NCBI GenBank assembly: GCA_012518475.1
Contig: JAAYSB010000139.1
Coordinates: forward strand, 1-26,977
Source of the DNA: Intrasporangiaceae bacterium
GTDB lineage: Bacteria > Actinomycetota > Actinomycetes > Actinomycetales > Dermatophilaceae
DNA: 26,977 bases
Direction of reading: 5' to 3'
This document shows, piece after piece, positions 7,901 to 14,409 of this stretch. Position 1 is the first letter of the stretch. Every line of letters begins with the position of its first letter. Position numbers and translations under genes: made by a program. Below the pieces are notes generated by a model. It ran no database searches. It saw only the letters and a list, made by a program, of their open reading frames with translations, and had not been told where the DNA came from.

Positions 7901-8201
7901 GGTGGCTGTGCAGGAAGGGGCCTTCGCCGAAGCACTCGCCGAGCCGGCCGGAACCTCCGCGGCATCTGCCGGAGCCGCCCTGGTCCAGCTCGGCAAGGCC
8001 GCGACCAAGGGGGTCACCATCGACCCTCAGCCACCTCTCGACACCGATGAGGACCCGCGCTGGGCGCACACGCTCATCGAGCAGACCGGAGAGGCCATGG
8101 CGGCCGCCCGGTTCGTGGCCCGACCGGAGGAGCGCCGGTGCGAACGCTGCCCGGTCCGACGGGCGTGTCCGGCACAGCCCGAGGGGGCCCCACTCGCATG
8201 A
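4995..8201 (+). CDS. adnA: AdnA-type subunit of the AdnAB helicase-nuclease
   Basis: A 1068-residue SF1 helicase joined to a RecB-type nuclease; with AdnB it forms the actinobacterial end-resection motor that opens double-strand breaks for recombination. Seen: PNDEQRSAI (Q motif), Walker A GGPRTGKT (33-40), motif II VVDDAQE near 242, GDPDLAVQGFRGADP near 275, TTYRPG near 317, YAAASRAT near 700, then a C-terminal nuclease: DCPLQW (about 821), GQVDRIE (929), IIDYKTG (945) and QLGAYQ (964). The first Cys (DCP) and CERCPVRRAC at the end (about 1048-1057) fit the four-Cys Fe-S cluster of AddB/AdnA nucleases. Motif II is DDAQ rather than DExQ and motif V is weakly recognisable, in line with AdnA being the weaker motor. 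GAGGAAGG sits 4 bases before ATG 4995. It overlaps adnB by ATGA. Equivalent to Rv3202c from memory. Confidence 0.93.
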   Translation: MTVSAPAGTDLLVPNDEQRSAIDWRGGVLRVLGGPRTGKTETAAATVLDRVRRGQASADSVLLLAATRQHAAQLRRRVMTDLGGTATTPVARTASSLAFGILRQQAALLGEPPPRLLNGPEQDIVIRDLLAGHAGGEIAGPQWPERVHGALGTRAFRAEVRDLFMRAVENGLGAEDLLDLAAEHDVPEWRASAVLLEEYDRVTALASPGAYDPAWIVAAAFEALIDDTALAATVRRDLRLIVVDDAQELTPGAARLLAGIVAIPASTPLDVVLLGDPDLAVQGFRGADPGILGGAGDAPVDWATMTTTGRAETILLRTTYRPGQLVVATKRVADAIGASGVTQQRALSVADESAPGSVETHLLRTPATEAAFIASRVREAVLHHGLSWSEVAVIVRGQSRSAAIRRALARADVPVAAEVTELPVRDEPAVRPLLQLLGATLSGSRGAEDGGLTPELVVDLLGSRLGTTDAVLLRRLRRALRQVELRSGGSRPSDDLLVEAIRFPLVLEDIGVEATGARRIAAAYASGLRVLSSVDDAGQRVPRSGVQVEDVLWQIWSALGLANRWRDTALAGGAAGARADRDLDAVLALFDAASRFTDRLVRADPAAFLEHIDEQEVPGDTLAQRSPPGDSVSVLTPAGAAGRAWPLVIIAGVQEGTWPDTRVRGLVLRSSELVDRLRGRPWSWRSAVTAIRHDESRLFYAAASRATAQLVVTAVRDETEQPSPYLALLSGGGLGERELTEVERPTTSRELTAWLRRQLVETPAEADLDDRLVNALAQLADAGAPGAAPTSWWARRATTSDRPLAGPETTVDISPSRIQSFQDCPLQWLLTTRGGDGPPVGASSLGTLVHDIARDLGDAPLEDLVAEVDARWARLGLPSGWVSERSRSLAHDMVARLRGYLDQAQAQGWASAGAEISMRVALGRTVLRGQVDRIELAPDGSVRIIDYKTGSTRPRKADLDRHAQLGAYQVAVQEGAFAEALAEPAGTSAASAGAALVQLGKAATKGVTIDPQPPLDTDEDPRWAHTLIEQTGEAMAAARFVARPEERRCERCPVRRACPAQPEGAPLA

Positions 8202-11200
8202 GTGCCGACCAGATCGACCAGATGATCACCCTTCACGAGATCCGCTACTCAGCCGTCGAGGTCGCTCGAGCGCTGAGGCTGGAACACGACCCGACACCTG
8301 AGCAGGCTGCCGTCATCGAGGCGCCGCTCGAGCCCCTCGTCGTCGTGGCCGGAGCCGGCTCCGGCAAGACCGAGACGATGGCGGCCCGGGTGGTCTGGCT
8401 CGTCGCGAACGGGCTCGTCACCCCGGAGGAGGTGCTCCGCCTCACCTTCACCCGCAAGGCCGCCAGCGAGCTCGCGGCACGTGTCGAGCGCAGGCTGCAG
8501 ACGCTCACCGAGGTCGGTCTGTGGACACCGACCCGGCCCGATGGTGACGGAGTCGATCCCTTCTCCGGACGGCCCACCATCGCGACCTACCACTCCTATG
8601 CCGGATCGATCGTCCGGGACTTCGGGATTCGGCTCGGTGTCGAGCCGACGGTCCGGATGCTCACCGAGGCAGCCACCTGGCAACTTGCCCACGAGGCCGC
8701 GCTCCGCTACGACGGCGATGTCACCGACTTCACTCTGGGGGAGGCCTCGCTCACCAATGCGGCGCTGACCATCTCCGGCGAGCTGGCGGAGCACCTCGTG
8801 GCCCTCGACGACGTGGAGTCCTACCTCCAGGAGTGCAGCCGGGCACTCGAGGCGCTGCCGCTCGCGCCCCGGGCCAAAGGGCTGCCGCCGGAGCTGAAGG
8901 AGGCCGTCCGGACCATGCGAGCGCGCTGCGTCGCCGTCGACGTGGCTCGCCGTTATGAGACGAGCAAGCGGTCCCGGGATGCCCTCGACTTCGCGGACCA
9001 GATGGCGCTTGCGGCTCGACTGGCCCGCGATTTCCCCGACATCGGTGAGGTCGAGCGGCAGCGGTTCAAGGTCGTCCTTCTCGATGAGTTCCAGGACACC
9101 TCCCATGCCCAGCTCGAGCTGCTCCGGAGTCTGTTCGAGGGTTGCGCCGTCACGGCGGTCGGTGACCCCCACCAGTCGATCTACGGATGGCGTGGCGCCT
9201 CAGCCACCACACTGGGGGCGTTCCAGCAGGCCTTCTCCGCAGGTGCCCGGCAGGTTCCCGTCCTGCCGCTGGCAACAAGCTGGCGCAACGCAGAGCGGGT
9301 GCTCACCGTCGCCAACGCCGTCGCCGACCCGCTGCGCTCACGACTCGCAGTCCCGGTGGAGCGACTCAGCACGCGGCCCGCGGCGCCGGACGGACGGGTC
9401 TTCGCCGCCCGATACCTCACCGACCGCGAGGAGGCAGCCGCAGTGGCGACCTGGCTCGCGGACCGGGGAGCAGGGACGGGAACCCCCTCTGCGGCGGTCC
9501 TGTGCCGGAAGCGACGGCAGTTCCGGGCGATCATGGAGGCGCTCGAGGCCAGGGGAGTGCCCTTCGAGGTCGTCGGGCTCGGCGGACTCCTGCTCACTCC
9601 TGAGGTCGAGGACGTCGTTGCGCTCCTCCACGTCGTCCAGGACCCCACCCGTGGCGACCACCTCATGCGGCTCCTGCTCGGCCCGCTCGTCCGCCTCGGT
9701 GCCGCAGACCTGGACGGGCTCTGGGCCTCCGCCCGCAGCCGGCATCGTCAGTTCCGGCGCGCCGATGCCCAGCCTGACCACGCACCTGAGGCCGCCGACA
9801 CCGCAACGCTGGCCGAGGTCCTTGAGGACCTGCCGGACCCGCAGTGGCGAGGTCCACGGGGCGAGCACGTGTCCACGCTCGCCCTCGAACGTCTCTCCTC
9901 CCTCGCCGCGATCGTCCGGCGGGTCCGCAGTCAGTCGTCCCTGCCGCTGCCAGATCTGGTGCTCGAGGCCGAGCACGCCCTCGGCCTCGACATCGAGGTG
10001 GCAGCCCGTCCTGGCTACTACCTCTCTGCAGCGCGAGCCCACCTGGACGCCTTCGTCGACGTGGCGGCCGACTTCGACGGCAGCGCCGACAGAGTCTCCC
10101 TCGGGGCGTTCCTGTCCTGGCTCGAGGCGGCCGAGGAGCACGAGCGAGGTCTGGAGGTGCGCGCAGCGGACAGTGCCAGCGGCCCGGTCTCGATCATGAC
10201 GATCCATGCGGCCAAGGGTCTGGAGTGGGACCTCGTCGCAGTCCCCGGCCTCGTCGAGGCGACCTTCCCCACGCACGGCAGCACCCAGTCGAGCAGCAAG
10301 AGCGGACGGTGGACCATCGGCGCACAGACCGGCAAGGGCTGGCTCGGCTCGGTGACCACCGCCGGCATCCCGCACGCACTGCGCGGGGACCGGGTGGCGC
10401 TCCCGGACCTGGACTGGCGCAACCTCACCGACACCGCACACGGCAAGCAGGCCTGGCAGGCCTACGCCGAGAAGATGGGGGAGCACGCGATGGATGAGGA
10501 ACGCCGCCTCGCCTACGTCGCATTCACCCGCGCCAAGGACCAGCTGCTCCTCACGAGCTCGGTCTGGGGTCCGCAGCAGACGCCGCGGGTCACGTCGCGA
10601 TTCCTTGTCGACGCGCTGGCCGCAGGAGACCTGCTCGCAGCCGAGCCGGACATCCGCGACCGCCAGGTCGACACCGGCGACCTCCCCGTCGGGTCTCCAG
10701 GGCCCGTCACTGTCCTCACCTGGGCGGCCATGCCACCGGTGGATGACCCGGTCAAGCCCGAGTCCACGACCGACCGGGCCACGCAGTGGCCGGTCGTCCC
10801 GGGTCGGGAGGAGGCGGCCGCTCGTGCCCGCATCGACCGGGTGGCGGCTGCCGTCGCCGCCGCCGAGCCCCCCACATCAGTCGATCCCCATGATGAGATC
10901 GGCGTCCTCGTTGAGACGATCCTCGCGCAGGAGCGGCACGATGCCCGACCCGCGGCTCATCTCCTGGACCTGGCGACCATCTCCGCCTCGAACGTCGTGG
11001 CTGCCGCCCGTTCTCCTGAGCAGTTCGCTGCTCGTCTGCGCCGTCCCATGCCGACTCAGCCGAACCGGGCGGCGCGTAGGGGCACCCGGTTCCACGCGTT
11101 TGTGGAGCAGCACTACGCCAAGGCGGCCATGCTCGACTGGGATGAGCTGCCGGGGAGCGGCGACGATGAGATGGCGGACCCGGATGAGATCCAGCTGGTC

Positions 11201-11593
11201 ACGATGAAGGCTCACTTCCTCGCCAGTGAGTGGGCCGACAGGACCCCGATCGCCGTGGAGACGGCTATCGAGACGGTCCTGCCCACGGAGCACGGTCCGG
11301 TGTCGGTGCGTGGGCGGATCGATGCCGTCTTCGGCCGCGACGACGGTGGGGTGACCATCGTCGACTGGAAGTCGGGCGGCCCGGGAGACGCGGATGATCT
11401 CGCGGCCAGAGCGATCCAGCTGGGCGTCTATGCCGTGGCCTGGCAGCGGATCCACGATCTCGAGCCCGACTCGGTGGACGTGGCCTTCTACTTCGCTGCC
11501 ACGGGAGAGACGATTCGGCCGGCTCGCGCGACCTTCGATGAGATCGTCGCCGTGCTGGACCGCGTGCGGGAAGCCGCCCTGGGGGTCACCTAG
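8198..11593 (+). CDS. adnB: AdnB-type subunit of the AdnAB helicase-nuclease
   Basis: A 1131-residue UvrD/RecB-like motor plus nuclease, the partner of AdnA. All helicase motifs are canonical: AGAGSGKTET (about 50), LTFTRKAASELA, LLDEFQDTS (296), GDPHQSIYGWRGA (322), TSWRN (361), TIHAAKGLEWD (668) and YVAFTRAKDQ (772). The C-terminal nuclease shows GTRFHAFVEQHY (961), GRIDAVFG (1039), IVDWKSG (1054-1060) and QLGVYAVAW (1074), giving His, Asp, Asp and Lys of the PD-(D/E)XK fold. ATG 8198 is chosen because it forms an ATGA overlap with the adnA stop, implying translational coupling and equal stoichiometry; an in-frame ATG at 8138 would lie inside adnA. The gene ends 20 bases before the stop of the convergent phosphotransferase-like gene. 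Equivalent to Rv3201c from memory. Confidence 0.94.
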   Translation: MSADQIDQMITLHEIRYSAVEVARALRLEHDPTPEQAAVIEAPLEPLVVVAGAGSGKTETMAARVVWLVANGLVTPEEVLRLTFTRKAASELAARVERRLQTLTEVGLWTPTRPDGDGVDPFSGRPTIATYHSYAGSIVRDFGIRLGVEPTVRMLTEAATWQLAHEAALRYDGDVTDFTLGEASLTNAALTISGELAEHLVALDDVESYLQECSRALEALPLAPRAKGLPPELKEAVRTMRARCVAVDVARRYETSKRSRDALDFADQMALAARLARDFPDIGEVERQRFKVVLLDEFQDTSHAQLELLRSLFEGCAVTAVGDPHQSIYGWRGASATTLGAFQQAFSAGARQVPVLPLATSWRNAERVLTVANAVADPLRSRLAVPVERLSTRPAAPDGRVFAARYLTDREEAAAVATWLADRGAGTGTPSAAVLCRKRRQFRAIMEALEARGVPFEVVGLGGLLLTPEVEDVVALLHVVQDPTRGDHLMRLLLGPLVRLGAADLDGLWASARSRHRQFRRADAQPDHAPEAADTATLAEVLEDLPDPQWRGPRGEHVSTLALERLSSLAAIVRRVRSQSSLPLPDLVLEAEHALGLDIEVAARPGYYLSAARAHLDAFVDVAADFDGSADRVSLGAFLSWLEAAEEHERGLEVRAADSASGPVSIMTIHAAKGLEWDLVAVPGLVEATFPTHGSTQSSSKSGRWTIGAQTGKGWLGSVTTAGIPHALRGDRVALPDLDWRNLTDTAHGKQAWQAYAEKMGEHAMDEERRLAYVAFTRAKDQLLLTSSVWGPQQTPRVTSRFLVDALAAGDLLAAEPDIRDRQVDTGDLPVGSPGPVTVLTWAAMPPVDDPVKPESTTDRATQWPVVPGREEAAARARIDRVAAAVAAAEPPTSVDPHDEIGVLVETILAQERHDARPAAHLLDLATISASNVVAAARSPEQFAARLRRPMPTQPNRAARRGTRFHAFVEQHYAKAAMLDWDELPGSGDDEMADPDEIQLVTMKAHFLASEWADRTPIAVETAIETVLPTEHGPVSVRGRIDAVFGRDDGGVTIVDWKSGGPGDADDLAARAIQLGVYAVAWQRIHDLEPDSVDVAFYFAATGETIRPARATFDEIVAVLDRVREAALGVT

Positions 11594-11613
11594 GGCTGAT
11601 CACGTCCTCGAGC

Positions 11614-13044
11614 TCAGCTGCGGGAGGACTCCTCGGAGGCGTCGACGTCGTCCCGCGGGACACCCTCGATCACGGTGTCGCTCGCGGGGGCCGACTCGGG
11701 CGTGGACGAGGCTCCCTCGAGGTCGTCGTCCACTGCGTCGTCGTCGTCCACTGCGTCGTCGTCGGCAACGCCGTCTGCGGCTGCGATCGGGGCATCGACG
11801 ACGTCGATGACATCGGTCGCGTCGACATCGACATCCGGGTTGGCCGCCGCGTCCACTGATGCGGCGCCGGAGGACATGTCGTCGTAGCCGATCTCGACCG
11901 CCGGATGGTCGGCGCTGGTCTCGGGGTCGCTGGTGTCGGGATCGCGAGACACCGTCTCGGTCTGCGGTGCTGCAGACTCGGTCTCGGACTGCGAGGCTGA
12001 GGAGCCATCGCGCTCCGGCAGGGACGCAGGCCGGGCAAAGCCCGCGAGCTCACCGGAGTCGTCGCTCGTGACCGGCACCGGACCGACCGGGACGATGCGG
12101 AGATGTCGAGCCTGGCGCTCGTCGTGCACCGCGTCATCGAGGCGACGTAGCCGAGCCGTGAGGGCCTCGGTCGCGACCTCGTCTCGAGCGGACACCGCGG
12201 TGAGGAGCTGCCCCAGGAGCTGCAGCTCGCTGGCGAGCCGGGCTCGGGAGAGGAGGTGCTCGTCCGGACGCTCCACGCGCACCTGTCGATAGGCGGTGAG
12301 AACCGCATCGACAGCATCGGGACGCAGCTGTCCCACGACAGCGGCGAAGTCGTCCGCGGGGTCAGCGACCTGAGCGGACTCCCAGCCGGTGACCCCACGG
12401 ATGGTCGCGCGGTTGGTGTCCGCCGGATCCGGGAATGTGACGAGCATGGCTGCACCGTCGAGCGAGCCGTGCACCGGTGTCGGGGCGAACCGCCACAGGC
12501 GGACGTCGTCGAGCGCCTCCTCCCACCGGGCGAGCAGGCCTGCGGGCACACGACCGGTCGCTGCCCCACGGTCGATCTCGGCGAGATGGCGTTTCCGGTA
12601 GGAGCCGGCGTCGTAGGACGGGAGTCCGGCCTCGTCGTAGAGCTCGCGGTCGACGTTGTGGATCATGCCGATCGTGCGGCCGAGCTCGGCTGTCAGAGGA
12701 TGCCTGGCGTGCAACGCAGCGAGGTCGAGTGGGTGCCCGGGGATGAAGGCGTGCACCGCAGCCCGTCCGATGCCGGGGATCGGGGCGAAGCCCTTGGCCG
12801 CGGGGACCGCGAACGGGACCCGTCGCACGAGCAGGGTGAGCATCGCCAGACTGGCGTCCATCCGTGCCGCTGCGACCTCGGTCCGCGGTGCCCGGATGAC
12901 CCACCGCCGCTGCTGGCTGTCCTGGATGAAGGCGACGTCGAAGTCCTCGTCGTCCCCGAGCACCATCTCCTGGACGGAGATCGGGTCGAGTCCGGGAACT
13001 GCGGCACTGGCTAGCGCGGCGAGACGAAGCGAACGATCCACCAT
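11614..13044 (-). CDS. Phosphotransferase (APH-like) family protein with degenerate active site and acidic tail
   Basis: About 476 residues. Residues 1-310 resemble the actinobacterial 'phosphotransferase' family of aminoglycoside/macrolide-kinase fold found between adnB and nudC in Micrococcales: VPGLDPISVQE, RRWVIRAPR (Lys/Arg strand), PFAVPAAKGFAPIPG, GRTIGMIH, LWRFAPTPVHGSLDGAAML (about 182-200) and GWESAQVADPADDFAAV. The catalytic loop is HGSLD where kinases have HGDLH, and the metal-binding IDW is replaced by VTGWE, so catalysis is doubtful. From about 330 to the end the protein is acidic, Ser/Asp-rich and probably disordered, with a tandem DAVDDD repeat. Start ATG 13044 is preferred over GTG 13062 because the family begins near RSLRLAALASAAVPGL; neither has a strong ribosome site. 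Substrate unknown. Confidence 0.75.
   Translation of the reverse strand: MVDRSLRLAALASAAVPGLDPISVQEMVLGDDEDFDVAFIQDSQQRRWVIRAPRTEVAAARMDASLAMLTLLVRRVPFAVPAAKGFAPIPGIGRAAVHAFIPGHPLDLAALHARHPLTAELGRTIGMIHNVDRELYDEAGLPSYDAGSYRKRHLAEIDRGAATGRVPAGLLARWEEALDDVRLWRFAPTPVHGSLDGAAMLVTFPDPADTNRATIRGVTGWESAQVADPADDFAAVVGQLRPDAVDAVLTAYRQVRVERPDEHLLSRARLASELQLLGQLLTAVSARDEVATEALTARLRRLDDAVHDERQARHLRIVPVGPVPVTSDDSGELAGFARPASLPERDGSSASQSETESAAPQTETVSRDPDTSDPETSADHPAVEIGYDDMSSGAASVDAAANPDVDVDATDVIDVVDAPIAAADGVADDDAVDDDDAVDDDLEGASSTPESAPASDTVIEGVPRDDVDASEESSRS
11722..11757. repeat. Two perfect 18-bp tandem repeats inside the acidic tail
   Basis: The unit GTCGTCGTCCACTGCGTC occurs at 11722-11739 and 11740-11757, followed by a partial copy. 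Read on the minus strand it encodes DAVDDD twice. In-frame units suggest slippage-driven length variation of the disordered tail. Confidence 0.85.
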
Positions 13045-13130
13045 GCCACCGTATGCGCTCACCTTCCCCGATCAGGTGAGGACACCCGGACGCGCGGCAA
13101 TCTCCTGGTCGAGCGAGACGCGCGACTCAC

Positions 13131-13143
13131 TACGCTCGACGTG
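13131..13143 (+). promoter_or_regulatory. Leaderless promoter of nudC
   Basis: TACGCT at 13131-13136 is followed after 6 bases by GTG 13143, so the transcript would start at the start codon. No Shine-Dalgarno is present. The core CTACGCTC equals that before the ferritin-like gene. Confidence 0.55.
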
Positions 13144-14051
13144 TGGGACGACTTCGCACTGTCACGTTCGCCGATGGTCGGATCGACCGAGCCGCGCACC
13201 GGCGGACGGACCCGGGGCTTCTCGACCGGCTGCTCGCCGATCCGACAACCCGCGTCATCGACCTGGCCGGCGACGGCTTCGTCATCGACGACACCGGTGG
13301 ACTCGCGGTGCGGGCACCACGGCCCGAGGACGCCGGCGCCGACCTGGCCGTCTTCCTCGGAGAAACTACGGGAGGGGTGCGCGAGGCATACGTCCTCGTC
13401 GTCCCGTCGGTCTCTGCCGGGCAGGTGCCTGCGTTGGGTCTGCGTGACCTCGTTGCCTCACTCGACGCGGACCGGGCATCGCTCGTCGCCACGGCGCTGG
13501 GCCTGGCGAACTGGCATCGCACGCATCCCCGCTGCAGCCTGTGCGGTGAGCCGACCGATCCCGACCTGGCCGGCTGGATCCGGCGGTGTCCGCGCGACTC
13601 CAGCGAGCACTACCCCCGGACGGACATCGCCGTCATCATGGCGGTGACCGACCCCGACGACAGACTGCTCCTCGGGCGAGCGCCGAGCTGGCCGGAAGGC
13701 CGGATGTCGATCCTGGCAGGGTTCGTCGAGCCGGGGGAGACTCTCGAGCAGGCGGTCGCCCGGGAGGTGTTCGAGGAGGTGGGCATCGCTGTGGGCTCGG
13801 TCGACTACGTGGCCGACCAGCCGTGGCCCTTCCCGTCCTCCCTCATGATCGGATTCACCGCCCGGGCCCAGCAGACAGAGCTCGTCCTGGACAGCACCGA
13901 GATCGCCGAGGCGAGATGGGTGGCCCGGGAGGAGATCGCGGACATCATCGCGTCGGGGTCCTACCGCCCGAGCTCGTCGATGTCGATCTCCAGGTCCCTC
14001 GTCGAGGACTGGTACGGCGGCCCGCTGCCTAGGCGGAGACCCGCTCCCTGA
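13143..14051 (+). CDS. nudC: NudC-type NAD+ diphosphatase (NUDIX)
   Basis: A 302-residue hydrolase that splits NAD(H) to NMN(H) and AMP and, in the family, removes NAD caps from RNA; cytoplasmic and metal-dependent. Seen: an N-terminal domain, a zinc-ribbon region CSLCGEP (C131/C134) with RRCP (about C149), EHYPRTDIAVI, the complete Nudix box from GFVEPGETLEQA through REVFEEVGI (about 193-215), and the NudC signature QPWPFPSS (about 226-233). Only three of the usual four zinc Cys are visible; the fourth position falls in PRDSSEHYPR. Start GTG 13143 is supported by the -10 box. Its last 23 bases overlap the 3' end of mrx1 on the other strand. Equivalent to Rv3199c from memory. Confidence 0.93.
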   Translation: MGRLRTVTFADGRIDRAAHRRTDPGLLDRLLADPTTRVIDLAGDGFVIDDTGGLAVRAPRPEDAGADLAVFLGETTGGVREAYVLVVPSVSAGQVPALGLRDLVASLDADRASLVATALGLANWHRTHPRCSLCGEPTDPDLAGWIRRCPRDSSEHYPRTDIAVIMAVTDPDDRLLLGRAPSWPEGRMSILAGFVEPGETLEQAVAREVFEEVGIAVGSVDYVADQPWPFPSSLMIGFTARAQQTELVLDSTEIAEARWVAREEIADIIASGSYRPSSSMSISRSLVEDWYGGPLPRRRPAP

Positions 14052-14316
14052 CCTCCTGCGCCGAGGGGTTCGTCGCCGTGGTCCCGTCCGGGAACAGGAC
14101 GGTGGGGACGGTCCGATTGCCGTTGTTGACCTCCGTCACGATGTCGACCGCCGCCTCGTCGTCCTCGATGTCGACCTCGCGGAAGGCGATCCCCTCCCGC
14201 TCGAGCTGCATCTTGAGGCGGCGGCAATAGCCGCACCACGACGTCGTGAACATGGTGACCCCACCCGCCTCGGGGAGGTACTGCGCGGTGCGATCGACCT
14301 GGTCGGAATCGTTCAT
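14029..14316 (-). CDS. mrx1: Mycoredoxin-1 (glutaredoxin-like)
   Basis: A 95-residue thioredoxin-fold protein. Residues 20-31 read VTMFTTSWCGYC, with the CGYC active site (C28, C31) that distinguishes mycoredoxin from CPYC glutaredoxins. The cis-Pro loop NRTVPTVLF and the C-terminal helix TNPSAQEVRER complete the fold. It reduces mycothiol mixed disulfides in actinobacteria, so the host should make mycothiol. The gene is convergent with nudC and overlaps its last 23 bases. ATG 14316 is selected because a TAGCGT -10 lies 7 bases upstream. Divergent from uvrD2. Equivalent to Rv3198A from memory. Confidence 0.95.
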   Translation of the reverse strand: MNDSDQVDRTAQYLPEAGGVTMFTTSWCGYCRRLKMQLEREGIAFREVDIEDDEAAVDIVTEVNNGNRTVPTVLFPDGTTATNPSAQEVRERVSA

Positions 14317-14328
14317 GCGGCAACGCTA
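14316..14328 (-). promoter_or_regulatory. Leaderless promoter of mrx1
   Basis: TAGCGT on the minus strand (14323-14328), then six bases, then the ATG at 14316. The spacing puts the first transcribed base at the A of ATG. No Shine-Dalgarno is visible. The -35 is weak. Confidence 0.55.
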
Positions 14329-14409
14329 GACCACCTGCAAACGGTCCCAGTGCGAAGGCTGTGGACGGCACGCGAGACGTGTCGGAGCCGGGTGAGAGAC
14401 TGGCCGCCT

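Noticed and set aside
4995..11593. A phage-defence system built on the two large helicase-nucleases
   Set aside because: The motifs, the ATGA-coupled pair and the synteny fit AdnAB recombination machinery; no other defence genes flank them.
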